Positions 26,076 through 37,992 of a stretch of 64,000 nt of DNA are shown piece by piece. Below the pieces are notes generated by a model, which saw only the letters and a program-made list of their open reading frames with translations, was not told the DNA's origin and made no database searches. Numbering within the stretch: the stretch's first letter is position 1; each line of letters begins with the position of its first letter. Origin of the DNA: Atrichornis clamosus (lineage: Eukaryota; Chordata; Aves; Passeriformes; Menuridae); assembly GCA_013400975.1 (NCBI GenBank), contig WBMZ01009001.1, positions 124,001 to 188,000 of the forward strand, given 5' to 3'. Made by a program: the position numbers and the translations under genes.

Positions 26076-26496
26076 CTTTAAGATAAAAACAAAAGTCATG
26101 ATGCATGTAGTAAATTATACCATGTAAGCAATTTAATTACTATATTGTTAAATATAACTGTTCCGGTATAAGCCTGAGCCATTAACAAAGGCAAAGGATA
26201 GAGATGTTCATTTCTTCAGATAAATTATAGGATGCATTAGAATAAGATAAAAAGAATCTAGCTATTTAAACATGCAAAACAGAACTACTTTTATCAAGGA
26301 ATCAATAACTGATGTCCAAGCTCCTAATAGAGCTATTAACAGCTGAAATAAATAGTTTTGCTAAGCCCAGGGCTTGATCCTGTTTCCTTTGATTTGTTGA
26401 AGATTTTTCTGTTTATCTACAGCTTTTAGTAAATCAAGTCTTAAAAGCCATACCTTGACAATATATATGCTTTTTTACTCTACAGTGTTATGATAC

Positions 26497-26588
26497 CTTT
26501 TATTTTTATAGCTTTCAATTATTGCTGTTTTAGTAATATCTTCTGTCCCAGTAAAGACACTGTAAGGTCCATCACTTGTCCCATTATA
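26497..26588 (-). CDS. CD36: CD36 coding exon 5, residues 204-234
   Basis: Acceptor GTTACAG, donor AAAAG followed by GTATCA, 92 nt, ending in phase 2 (Arg234 split). It encodes YNGTSDGPYSVFTG and the following strand. The Asn205 sequon is shared with human and the human Asn220 sequon is lost. The intron before it is only 149 bp, the shortest in the gene. Confidence 0.97.
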
Positions 26589-26737
26589 CTGTAACAGATG
26601 CAACAAGAAGGAATAACAGTTAGAAATATTGAACAAATTCATAGCATTGTCAAATTTTTCTTTCTCAGAGCAGCTGCCTTCAGTTTTATTTCCAGAATGA
26701 TAACTGAAGGCATTGCCTCCTCCTTGATTTCACTTAC

Positions 26738-26920
26738 CGGGTAGAAGACTCCAAGAACTGGGTTCACACCAGGGAAGGGGATCTTGTTTAGGAAGGGATC
26801 TGTGTATCCCCACAATATTTCTTTCACTGTTCTGTTCTGCAGCATGGTTGACTTAGAAGATTTAATCCAAGTGTTTAATAATATCTGCATAAAACTGCTT
26901 GGGTACACGGCAGGTGCGGC
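26738..26920 (-). CDS. CD36: CD36 coding exon 4, residues 143-203
   Basis: Acceptor TTGTAG, donor CCCG followed by GTAAGT, 183 nt, phase 0 at both ends. It contains the LLNTWIKSSKSTM segment and the WGYTDPF block. The Phe aligned to human Phe153 (apex helix, ligand contact) is kept as Phe152. The residue aligned to human Lys164, the reported fatty-acid and SSO-reactive lysine, is Ser163, with lysines at 162 and 165. An extra sequon is at Asn171. Confidence 0.97.
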
Positions 26921-27157
26921 CTACAACAGCAATAAAATCAATGTTTAGCATAAAATTCTGCATGTGCTTTGAATTAAAAACACAGAGACTGACTCCAAAA
27001 AACGTCTGGTAAAGCCACTTTCCAGATTTTCAGCTCCCTTGAAGTTAAGTTTGTACATAAGCTGACATACCATAACAAAACAATTACTGGGCATAAGTTA
27101 CACAAAAGCAGAAAATTTTTCCTGACTGATTACATGAGTTCACTTGATAAGCCCTAA

Positions 27158-27290
27158 TCACAGAATGACAGAACGGCTGAGGCTCCCAGGGACCTCTGGA
27201 GACCATCTGGTCCAAACCCCTGCCAAGCAGGGCCATTGAGAGCCAGTTGCCCAGGACCATGGCCAGAGAACTTCTGAATATCTACAAGTA
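27158..27290 (-). mobile_element. CR1 fragment (minus sense) in CD36 intron
   Basis: The + strand reads ATCACAGAATGACAGAA, then CAGGGACCTCTGGAGACCATCTGGTCCA and GTTGCCCAGGACCATGGCCA in sequence, the reverse complement of a CR1 3' region. It lies between the exons for residues 142 and 143, next to an oppositely oriented CR1 tail. Confidence 0.8.
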
Positions 27291-27294
27291 ACAA

Positions 27295-27365
27295 TTTCAG
27301 AAAAGCTTGGATCAGATGATCTTTTGAGGTGCCTTCCAACATGGGATCTTCTGTGATTCCGTGAC
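27295..27365 (+). mobile_element. CR1 3' tail (plus sense) in CD36 intron
   Basis: The + strand contains GATGATCTTTTGAGGTGCC, TTCCAACATGGGATC and TTCTGTGATTCCGTGA, the sense-strand CR1 3' end. It faces the preceding minus-sense copy, making an imperfect inverted pair. Confidence 0.7.
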
Positions 27366-27894
27366 AGCACCTATGGTTCTATTTTGTATTTACACCAAGA
27401 ATCTCTATACTCTGCCCCTTGCAGACACCTTCTCCCAGAAATCTTGAGCACTCACATGCAGACACCACAGAGTCAGTGCAATACAACCAGGGCTAAATAT
27501 AAATATGAAAACTGTAAATATTAGTCAAAGGCAAAAACATTCTCAGCCTGTGATAACACAAAAACACCTGGATTAAAAAGGCTCTAGCGCTTCTCTAGGT
27601 GAAGACCCCTGTGCTGTTCTCTGAATAACTAATGTGTCAGCAGGACAGGAGAGCTCCAGGATTGCACCACAGTGACCAAGCAGCTGCAGAGGTGAGACCA
27701 TGAAGACACAGAACATGGGAGTCAACACAGCAAAGCAGGACTGAGGGCTCCACATGTTGTGGAAAGAGCATGGTAGATCTGCCCTGTGCTCTTCATGCTG
27801 TACCTCACACACAAAGAGAACCCATCCACAAACTCTGGTTTTATTCCCATACTAAAATTGACTAGGAGGATGCTTTCTGAGCTCTGAACACCCT

Positions 27895-27995
27895 GCAGTG
27901 AAAGACGTCCCTGCCCATGACAGGGGTGTTGAAACTAGATGATCTTTATGGTCCCATCAAAACCAAACCATGCTATGATTCTATTAAATTCTCCC
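27895..27995 (+). mobile_element. CR1 3' tail (plus sense) next to CD36 coding exon 3
   Basis: The + strand contains GCCCATGACAGGGGTGTTG, AACTAGATGATCTTTATGG, TCCCATCAAAACC and CTATGATTCTAT, a clear CR1 3' terminus. Its end lies about 60 bp from the exon 3 splice donor, on the opposite strand to the gene. Confidence 0.8.
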
Positions 27996-28056
27996 TAATT
28001 TCCCCCAGTAGCTCAACATTTGTATCTGGACATTGTGGCTTTGTTTCTTTACTTAC

Positions 28057-28201
28057 AACAACAGCGAGGTTGAGGCAGGTGACAGTATCATTTTCTGTCC
28101 CAACAGACATATCAGGTTCAAAACGAGCCGCATTAGGCAACATGTAGGATATTGTGCCATTTTCACCTTCCGTGACATTTTCTTTGGGTAAATACCGCAC
28201 C
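28057..28201 (-). CDS. CD36: CD36 coding exon 3, residues 94-142
   Basis: Acceptor TTCAAG, donor GTT followed by GTAAGT, 145 nt, ending in phase 0. It covers most of the CLESH segment (human 93-155) that binds thrombospondin type-1 repeats. Recognisable blocks are PKENVT, FEPDMSVGTE and LNLAVV. Sequons are at Asn102, Asn108 and Asn131. It is one residue shorter than human around 104-112, a loss balanced by one extra residue in the next exon. A CR1 tail lies about 60 bp downstream in the intron. Confidence 0.97.
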
Positions 28202-29973
28202 CTTGAAATACAAAACACGAGCACAGGATATTTTTAACATTTGCCTTTTGAGAAAATACATAACCATGTCAAAATGAAAACAAACATTTTTATTTTATAT
28301 AGAGGATTGTGTATATTTTTATATTTTGTTTTACATGAATTATGGCTTGTCACATTTTTTCATAAGCTATCTCATGCTTGCATGTAATTAGACTGGTTGA
28401 CAAACACTCAAGTTTCAATCTGATAGACATGTGTTGCAACAAAACAGGTTAAACCCATGTTACTTTGGTAATATTTAATATGCATTTATAAGCAATTTTT
28501 CAGTCCCACTGAGGTTCAGTCAGTCATGCCCTGTCAGCAGATCTCTAAGGTACAAATGTCTGCTGCAGTTCTAGCTTTAGCTCCATTCTTCCAGGCCCCA
28601 TCCTCTTGCTGACCCTTCTGCGAGGACAGCAGCCAGCAGGGATCACACGACAGCCTATGCTGTAGGACCAGAAAGCTTATCCTGGCTCCTCCCCAGAAGG
28701 GATCTTCAGGATACTCCATCAGCTCTTCCAGCATGAGTGTGGGTGGTACAGAAGGTACAGAGCACATTTTCCCATGGTATAGATGTAGCCAGTGCAGGTG
28801 GGTCTTATCTGAAGAGCAGCTGGATCTTGGCTTCTCAGAATTGGTTTGTATATATAAAATTTTAATTACTAGCCTAATGTGTAGAGCAGCTACCTGAAAG
28901 TTGGGTTTTTTCTTTCTAATTAATGTGTTTTCAAATTGTTCTACACTATAATAAATTATTAAATAAAGGGAGATAGAAAGAGAGAGACTCAGTGTCACAG
29001 TTATTCAGGTAGACCCAATATCCCTTAGTTAAGCTTCTGGCTGAGATTTTTCCCTGAGAAAACAGGCATCTGCAGCAGCACCAGAGTAAAACATTTCTAT
29101 TTGGTGGGAATTCACCTTCTGCAGTATTTCTTAGCTGTTCTTTTCCTGATTCCTGTGTAACCCTTTCCTCTGTCTTCCCAGGTACTCTGTGAACCAAGAG
29201 TTCTCTCTTTCCAATGAGAAATTAAAAGGTTTTAGGCATCAAAGCACGTTGGCTGTAGATGCTGAAATGGAAAACTATCTTGCAAAGATAATATACATCC
29301 TCAAGGATATCGAGAAAGAAATATCCTATCATCACAGGAAAGCAATTTCCTAACAAGGGTGCCTGTGATAGCAAATATTGGGCTTAATAACTCAGGAAGC
29401 ATCAACCAGTCCTATGTCAACATATTTAAAATTAAACAAATAACTAAAAGCTCCCTTAAATGAGGGAGGACTGCTGCATCTAGTACACTCAGAAAAAGGA
29501 ATGCTTTTCCAAGGAAAATTTGAAAAAAATAAAAGATATTGATTAAAAATAGGTCATAAAGAGAAAAGAAAACCAAACCACATTATAAAAATAAGTATGA
29601 GTGATGCATGGATGGTAAAATAATCTCTTGGTTTTAGGGCATCTGGCATATTTTCTTCTATTATAAAGCTGGTGAAACTGAACAGGAATAAATGCAACTG
29701 CCTCTGTGACATTGTGGCTAATGAATGATTGTTTTTCCCAAGAGCAAGCACCTTCACATCCCATTACCTGTTTCTATTTGTGTTTTCCTTTTCTGAGACA
29801 CAATCCAGAAAATGTTTTGGATTTCTGTGTATAGCTGCAATTTAGGAATTTTTGTCAAGTCTGACTAAAGTACAATGCTGGAATTTCAAAAACAAATTTT
29901 ATCTCAGCAAAACTTTCTCTGATTTTAGCTGAACTTCTAATATGATGTCACATATTTAAGGGTCTTTTCTTAC

Positions 29974-30134
29974 CTGTATGTGTAAGGTCCTTTTTGCTCA
30001 AGTTTTGGGCGAGCTCCTTCACTTAAAACCTCTGAAGGATTTATCACATGGAAAATCCAAAATTCCCTGTAAACCGAGCTTCCCGGCACAATCCAATTTT
30101 GAAAAGCAGTGGTACCATTTACAATGACAGCTTC
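29974..30134 (-). CDS. CD36: CD36 coding exon 2, residues 41-94
   Basis: Acceptor TTTCAG, donor CAG followed by GTAAGA, 161 nt, ending in phase 2 (Arg94 split). It encodes the start of the ectodomain. Conserved blocks are VYREFWIF and GPYTYR. An N-glycosylation sequon is at Asn46. Thr92, a reported ectodomain phosphorylation site in mammals, is kept. The human sequon at Asn79 is absent. Confidence 0.97.
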
Positions 30135-32195
30135 CTGAAAGTACAACAAAGTTAAAATCAATCACAAAAGAAACTAGTGACAAGTTGCATTTACTTTCTA
30201 GGCGATTGTTGAAGATTCCAAAGCAAACAGAAAAAACCACCATTTTATCATCAGTATGAGGTGGACAGCACAGCCGGCCAACATCTGAAGGCAGCTTGAC
30301 ACTCCTGCTCTGTGAGAGCAAAAGTGAGTCCCCTTAAAACAAACACAAAGCTGATACAAATTGCTGATGTAGCCAGTAGCAAAGCTTTCCTACTGCTGTG
30401 GTGGGGCATTGCTTTAGTTCTCAAACACTTTCCAAAACCACTGATTATTTATAAAGAGAAAATATTTGAATGACTGAATGATCCCCAGCAGGTTATAGAA
30501 TCCATAAACTACTCTTCATACATTTGCAAACAGCCCAAGAGTGGAAATGAGAGTTATGTCTGAGCATTATTCAGGCTCTAGAGAATTTTTCACCCAGATA
30601 AGTCAAACAGTGCTCTTGAAGGACTATTATTTTGTTAGAAAATTTTTGTCACCAAAACTGAAACTTTCTAATAAATCTCTCTAATTCTGATAACATTTTT
30701 TTAGGAAACTTTCCCAGATCTAGAAAATGAGGGTAAAATATAGCTATAAGGACCAGACAGCACACCAGGAACCACTCTAGAGGAATCAATAGCTTTAAGT
30801 CTGTGCCACTCAGCCATATGGTAAATTGCAATTCAGTCCTCAGGACTGTAGAGTGAAACAGAGAGTTTGAAAGTATGTTACCTGTGTAGTCAGGGGAATG
30901 CCTTCTTTGCCTGATCTATATCAGGCCTCTTCTACAAGATTTTCCCAAAGCCCTGGGATAATGTAATTTTTCCCCTTGGTGGTAAAAATTCAAAAAAATT
31001 TTTTTTCAATAAGTAAAAAATCTAGGTTGCCTGTCTCCAACATAAAAGATGCCTTTTTTAAATGAGAGTGATTGAATTAGCTAATTTGCACAACTTATAG
31101 AGTCCCAGAAATTAAAAGGCTCTAATTCCTCTACATAGCAAGGAAAGGCATTTTACATCACAAGTTGCTAGACTTTTTTTCTTGTTTAAGTTTGTTTAAC
31201 TTAGCAATCACCATCCAAACAACATGTATACTGCCAGGGCAGTTAGAAACAAATATTATGTCTTGGAGAACTCATAACAGCCAGGGTTCTGTCTGTGAAA
31301 AGCCTGTTTGTATGGTGGAGTTGCAAACACCTTGCGGGTGGTGTAAAGCACTGGGCTTGCTGCCTGAATATCTGCTATAATTTATGTGCATTCGTGTGAG
31401 AAGGGAAGGAAACCTTGCCGCAGCCAGTGTGTGATGGTCTTGAGGCCTAGCACTCAAACCTCACAAGGTCAAAGACCATCCCAGCTGTGGCCCAGCATGG
31501 GACAGACCAGCTCCTTGATGAAGAGGGAAAAGCTTACATGATTCAGAAATCACCTTCACAGTTTTCTCAGAAATTGCTCCAAGAATCTGGGAGAAACAGG
31601 CTGATAGAAAAGGTACAACAGTCTGCACAGAGTCTGCCTGTGATCTGTACTCAGCAGGGTCCTGAGATAGGGACAGAGGCCAGGATTTTACCTCCCACTG
31701 TGTAACTGGAGTAGGGAAATGGTTAAATTTTTAGCAGCTATATGGTCAAGAAGATAAACTAATCTCTCTAGAAGACAATACTCAGGAACAGAGATGAACA
31801 GAGAAATTTCAACCTTGTGACAATAGATCTATTTAACAGATCTAGTAGGTAGGTGTTAAAAGTAGGTGTTACCTACTTTTAAAAAGTCTTCCCCTCCATC
31901 CATTACCCTTCCCCTGCCAGGGGTTGGAGCAGCGCAGAATGATATTCCAACTCTGCCACTGCACTCTGCCAGGTCACAATGTGTGGATTTGCAGTCCACC
32001 ATCCACTCTGTGCTAAGGCCACTTGAACCTCTTGAAGGGTACAGCTGATCCAACCTGGCAGTGCAGCAGCCAAACGGGCAAGCTGGCTCCTGCAGTCCCC
32101 AGCTCCTGATCCATGTCTATGTGACTCCCTCTTCCTTTGCAGCAGCTCTCATTCCTCAGGGAGCTGCTTCTGCCTGCCAGACAGGAGGAACATTA

Positions 32196-32232
32196 TTTCC
32201 CTTTTTTTTTTTTTTTTTTTTCTTCTTTTCTT
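32196..32232 (+). repeat. Poly(T) tract in CD36 intron 2
   Basis: A run of about 20 T after CCC, continuing into a T/C-rich stretch. No element body was recognised next to it, although a retroposon tail is possible. Confidence 0.8.
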
Positions 32233-35200
32233 TCTGTGTTACCTTTCTACCAGTTAGGTATTTGGCTCAGGAGTCTGTGTAGAGGGAACGAGCATTAGAA
32301 CATGGGAAACAGCAGGACAAAAGGAGGAGGGGAAGGAAGATAACAAGACCATTATTTTCAGTGGCATTTAGCCATTATTGTTAATAACATTTCTCCCACG
32401 AAGGAGGCGTGTATGAGTCTCTGTCACATATTTTGAGAGTACAAATGGTAGGTTAAAGTGGAAGAAAATCTAAAGCTCTGTATTATTCATGTCGTCATTT
32501 AATAAAACTAATATCCTCACACCAGCAAGCCCTTTGTTTTTGCTGTTTGATGACTGGTGATCCATCCCTAAATATTACCCCTCTCTAGGGCTGGTCACTT
32601 GTATACTTCCCTACTGACACTGCTTTGGAATGTTATGAAAGGTGGAGTAATCTTGGAAACTAACATGCAACTGACAGTACAAAACACTTCTCAGCTCCCT
32701 AGTCCATCTGCATCAGATCTAAAATCTTAAGCAATAGTTAACTACTGTTAGCAAAAGTAGTTACACAATATGCAACTGCTACACAGCCAAGTTCATATCA
32801 TGACCTAACTGCGCAAGATTGAGTGAAACCAGTGGGAACTTTGATCCCTTTTGTTACTGATAATTTTCCCCCCACTTGATGTGGGTCAACTAGCAATACA
32901 TAAATTCAAGAAATGTCAGCAATAGAAGTGCTGTACTTTCTTGATTTACACTAACTTCAGCCATCATGATTTCTGATGAAGAAATACAAAATTTAAGACA
33001 AAGTTTCTGTCTTGGTAAAGGATCTGGCCAGATGGACAAAAGATGCCATCTTCTTGAAACTGAGAGATTACATCAATACTTTTGGCTGTAACAAAATTGT
33101 GTTATGTGTTGTATATGTTGGGCTAACCATGTAAACTGGAGGAAACAAAGACAATTCTGTAGAACTGAACAAGCTCAAGAAAAGCAAATAATCTTCTCCT
33201 GATTTGCAGCTGGAAATATGAATAACCATTTATTACTTCTTAAATGATGATTATTAACTTATTATTTTTAACTTTCTATTCAGGGTTTGTTGAATCAAAA
33301 CTTTTAGTCCTTTTTCAGCCCTTGATAATAAAAAATTAAGGGAGCCAATGAAGTATAAAATTGATAGCACAGGAATATCTGTGGCTAGATCATTTGTGTT
33401 CTGCTGAGAGACAGCAGTTGCTTAAGCTTCATTAGTTTGTGTAAAGAAGTAGCATATGAATGTCACAAAAACAATTTTAAATTAGAAGTGCTTCCGATGC
33501 CTCCAGTAGCTGAGGAGATATAATCTGGCCAATCATAGATCACAGATATGTAGAGAGACAGATGAACAAACATAATAATAGCTTAATAGCTAAAACTGAA
33601 AGCCTTATTTCTAAAAATAACTGAGACTAACCCAGTGCAGCACTGAGGCACTCTGGCAAATCATACACCATTCTGTATTATCAATTAATCAGGAATTAAA
33701 TATAAAAAATATTATTATGTGGCTTCTGTTAAACTCCTGAGCTCATTCACTCAGGTAGAAAGCTGAAGATCTTAGAGAAGTGGTGATAAAGATTCTTCTG
33801 GCGAATGAATCCACTACCAATACCTTTGAGTGGTTAAACCTAGCTGGGAAAAAAAATCATAACTGAAGTGATGGGAATTTTGCCTAAAAAGATAATATTG
33901 TTTTAAGGAGAGAAAGGCAAAAAGTAGAAATTGAGCCATGTCAAAATATCTTCTTCCAACAGTATCAGATAAAACCTTTCCAATTTGTTGTTTAGAATGC
34001 ATCTTTCCTTTTCATTTTTTTTTAATTCTAGACATGAGTGTATCTAGTAATAATGGCAACAGACATGATAATGTGCTACTGAAATGCATAGAGTCAGTTT
34101 AAAATGTATATTTTGATAATCTCAAGCAGTATTTTTTTGTAAAGAACTCAAACTTCCATGTTTCACTCCTAACTCTACCAAGGTCAGCTTTCTAAATCCC
34201 TAAGACCCTTGTGGAAAGGTCTCTCCCCTTTGGATAGACAGGAAATTAGGACTGGAGTTTTGCCCTTTGGTCCTGAAATGAAAGGCACCTTTTAAGGGTG
34301 AAGTCTCCCTTCCATGAATAGTATCAGAGCTGAAATAGCTTAGCACTAATCTCCTTCAGTGGATCCCTGCCAAGATGCTGCTGCTGGTGGTGTCATTTTG
34401 AGTGCGCTCTTCAAGTGACAGTTTCTTTAAAGAGTCTTGAAAAAGACTCAGAAAAAATAGATATATAATGTTGATTTTCTTTTAAAACTCTGTCTCCTGC
34501 TGGAGGTTGAAGTTGAAACAACTTATCCAAAAGAAGTCTGAAACATAGGTGAAGCATTCTGGGCCTAGAAAACATAGCCATGTGTTCCGTGTTGAAGCAT
34601 GGATGTCTGATAATAAACTGGAACACATGAAGGGGTGACATCTGGGTGTTCCATGTTACATGGACTTTGTCTGGGTTGTCCACTCAAGGACTGCTCACGG
34701 GTGGAGCACAGCACCTGCCTGCCAGGAGGTAACAGCCCATATGCTCAGAGTCTCTATCCAATTTCTTAGGACACCTGAGGTTTTCTATACACTTGCAGAT
34801 ATTTTTTCTTTGCTTCAACAACAGTTTGCAGCCTTCCAGCAAAATATATCCTGCAGTGTTTACTCTGGCTGATCTCTCAATGACTCCAATAAAGCAGAAA
34901 TGAGGCTGGCAAAGTGTAAAGGTGTGTGCTCAAGGGAAGTTTAAGAGAAGCACACTGAGGCTTCCACTGCTAGCAGAAAAGAACAACAAGAACTATTGAT
35001 TGCATTGATTTTTGAAATTAAAGTTCTCCAAATTCATTTGGAGATGCTAAGAAGTTCAGGTGGACTTGCTTGAGAATAAATTGATGGAACTGTTATTTGA
35101 CTAAATCTTGATAGCAAGTTAATTTATGACAAGTTGTCTTGGTATAGTATGGAGTGTACTAAAACTATTCCATGTTTGTTTTTGTAATCCAGCAATAACA

Positions 35201-35478
35201 TTTGATAGCAACTTTCATTTCCTCCAAAAATATAGAATTGGTCTTACTACACTGATGTCAATTTGTGCAAAGAACTGGGATTTACTCTAAGATAGGCCGA
35301 GGCAAAACTAGAGGCCTTTTTTCAAGCTTTGCAGAATTTGAGATAAGATTTTGCCGTTACTGGTTGTATCTGAAAAATTTCACCTTTCATTAAAAATATG
35401 GTGTCTTAAATTTTGTTTTCACCCAGTAGGTGAGCACCTAAGTTTAGATTTTGCCTCATATGAGTCCAGCTAGAAATA

Positions 35479-35760
35479 TAATAGAATCATAGACCTCCAA
35501 GATCATCCAGTCTAACCTTTGACCAAATACTACAATGCTCACTAAACCATACCTTGAAGTGCCATATCTACTAATTTTTTGAACACTTCCAGGGCTGGTG
35601 ACTACAGCACTTCCCTAGGCAGGCTGTTCCATATGAATGGTTACAGGCCATATCTGAAAGAACATCTCACTCTGGTTTTTTCCTGTCCTAAGGTCACTAT
35701 TCTTGAGAAATGTCAAATGAATTTGTCATTGAAACTGATCTGTTTCTACCAAAGATTTTC
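35479..35760 (-). mobile_element. CR1 LINE fragment, 3' end, in CD36 intron 2
   Basis: The + strand reads AATAGAATCATAGACC, GATCATCCAGTCTAACC, then GAACACTTCCAGGGCTGG and a degraded continuation. This is the reverse complement of the CR1 3' region, whose sense end carries ATTCTATG repeats. It is 5'-truncated and diverged, as usual for CR1. No ORF remains. Confidence 0.8.
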
Positions 35761-37701
35761 AGTAAGAATTACATTTCCAAAACTGAAATAGTTCAGAAAA
35801 AAAAAAAAAAAATCTGTACTCTTTGCTCAGCAGACCTGTTTCCTTTGCAGTCAGCTCTACATTTGTCTCAAATATAACTGCATTGGATAACAAATTTGCT
35901 TTCCTCAACAGACCCTTCATCAACACAGCAAAATCAGAATTAGTTAAATTCAAGTCCCTCTTGAGGATCTGCTGAACTGATCACCTATTTCAGCTGCTGT
36001 ACCTTGACATATCTTGTCTGAAAAGGAATTGTCTTGAGTCTTATGGTCTCACTGAACAGTCAGCACACTAAATAGAAAGACAATAGTCTGGTATGACTTG
36101 TGCTTAGGAAAAATGTATCCATTTACTTAAGTAAATAAAGCCTCTACAAAATTACTCTTTTATGTTTTTTATGATTACCGTACAAATTTTTCCTTTTATA
36201 TACTTCAAACAAGCTGCCTCAAAACAGGTACAAATATCTGAAACATGATCACAATGCAGAAAATTATAAAGAGGTCGAGGGAAAAATTACTCCCTCTAAT
36301 GCTTTACCACTAAGGACTCATGCAGGTGTAACTGAATATATAGACATTTGAAAACCATGCTGTATGACTGGTTCATTATTGTAAGTAAACAGATGAACAC
36401 ATAATGCCGCTAATATTTGTAATTTGCTTTCAAAATACTTAATGACATAAGACAACACTCAGGATTAACTCAAAGTAAGTATTCAATATAAGGAGATACA
36501 CATTTTCAAACTTCTGTACTTGCTAGAAAACCTGTCATTTTTTTAATACGGCAATCAATTAAAATTATTTGGAAATATAGAGAGTATGACTTTTTTGTAA
36601 AATGTTGCAAGGTGGCTGAGACATTAGTGAGATTTCTTTTTTTTATTCTCTATAAACTCGAAAAATTCTTGAAAAATACAATGACAATAGGAAAATTTCT
36701 CTACAGTTTGGTTTGAGTTAGCTGACAAAATTAAGATGTTATATAGAAGCCATTTTTTCCAATTTGTTTTTTAAGTGATACTATAGTCTAGGCAAGGCCT
36801 CAACAGACCGTTCAACATCTCCTGACAGTTCATGTATCTGCCTCCTCAATTGACTTCAACAGCTCTTGAGCTAGGGCTAGTCTTCCAGAAGAGCCTTTGG
36901 ATAAGTGTCACCAAGATGTCCACAGTCTTCAGCACCAGAGCAGATCATTAGTAGGACTAAGCAGCAGGTAAAGAGCTGAAGATTTCTAGATTTTTAACTG
37001 TCAGAGAACCCACCTCAGCTGCAGTGATCCCAAAGGAGACTTTGTGTCACCATAGGGCTCCCATTCCAGATTAGTCCATGATTTAGACCCTCAGTTATGT
37101 ACCTTTCTCACCAAAGATCTCACAAATTTTTTTTTCTGTTTTCTTTAAATACAAAACTAGATTTTAAAGACATAAAACGATCTAAAAAGCAGGGAAAAAA
37201 GTGTCTGCCAGGTCTAAAACATTCCACTTCAATTAATCTTCACACTCAAAACAGGGAGATGTATTTGATCAGATCTTGCACTCTTGTGGAGCACACTGAT
37301 TTAGATCATAATATCAGAGAATGTGAGCTGAATACATGAAGTGTAGGATTAGATTCTGCAGCAGAAGACTGTCTAAAATATTTTCAGTATATTAATATAA
37401 GTGTATGGAGTGAGTATCAAAGTAAGAAAAAAATCAGAAAAATAAAAGATAAAGAAACTAGAAACAATCATAAATATAATAAAAATAAAACCCACTTCTA
37501 AATTACATACTGAAAATACAATATTTTGACTTCTAATGTGAAGAACAAAAGAGAACAAGAAAGTAAATGTGGCAATATAATTAATATTTTTTTTAAATAT
37601 TGTTGCTTCATACAATCCTAGGGCAGTTTGGATCACATCTATTACAAAAACTATGTTTAATAAAGAAAAAAAAAACAGTAAAAAAAAGAGCACAAGATTT
37701 A

Positions 37702-37992
<291 letters not shown>

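Noticed and set aside
28534..28998. 154-codon minus-strand open frame as an extra CD36 exon
   Set aside because: It lies in the intron between coding exons 2 and 3, which already join in frame with the human spacing. The frame starts in low-complexity Leu/Ser sequence and has no family similarity.
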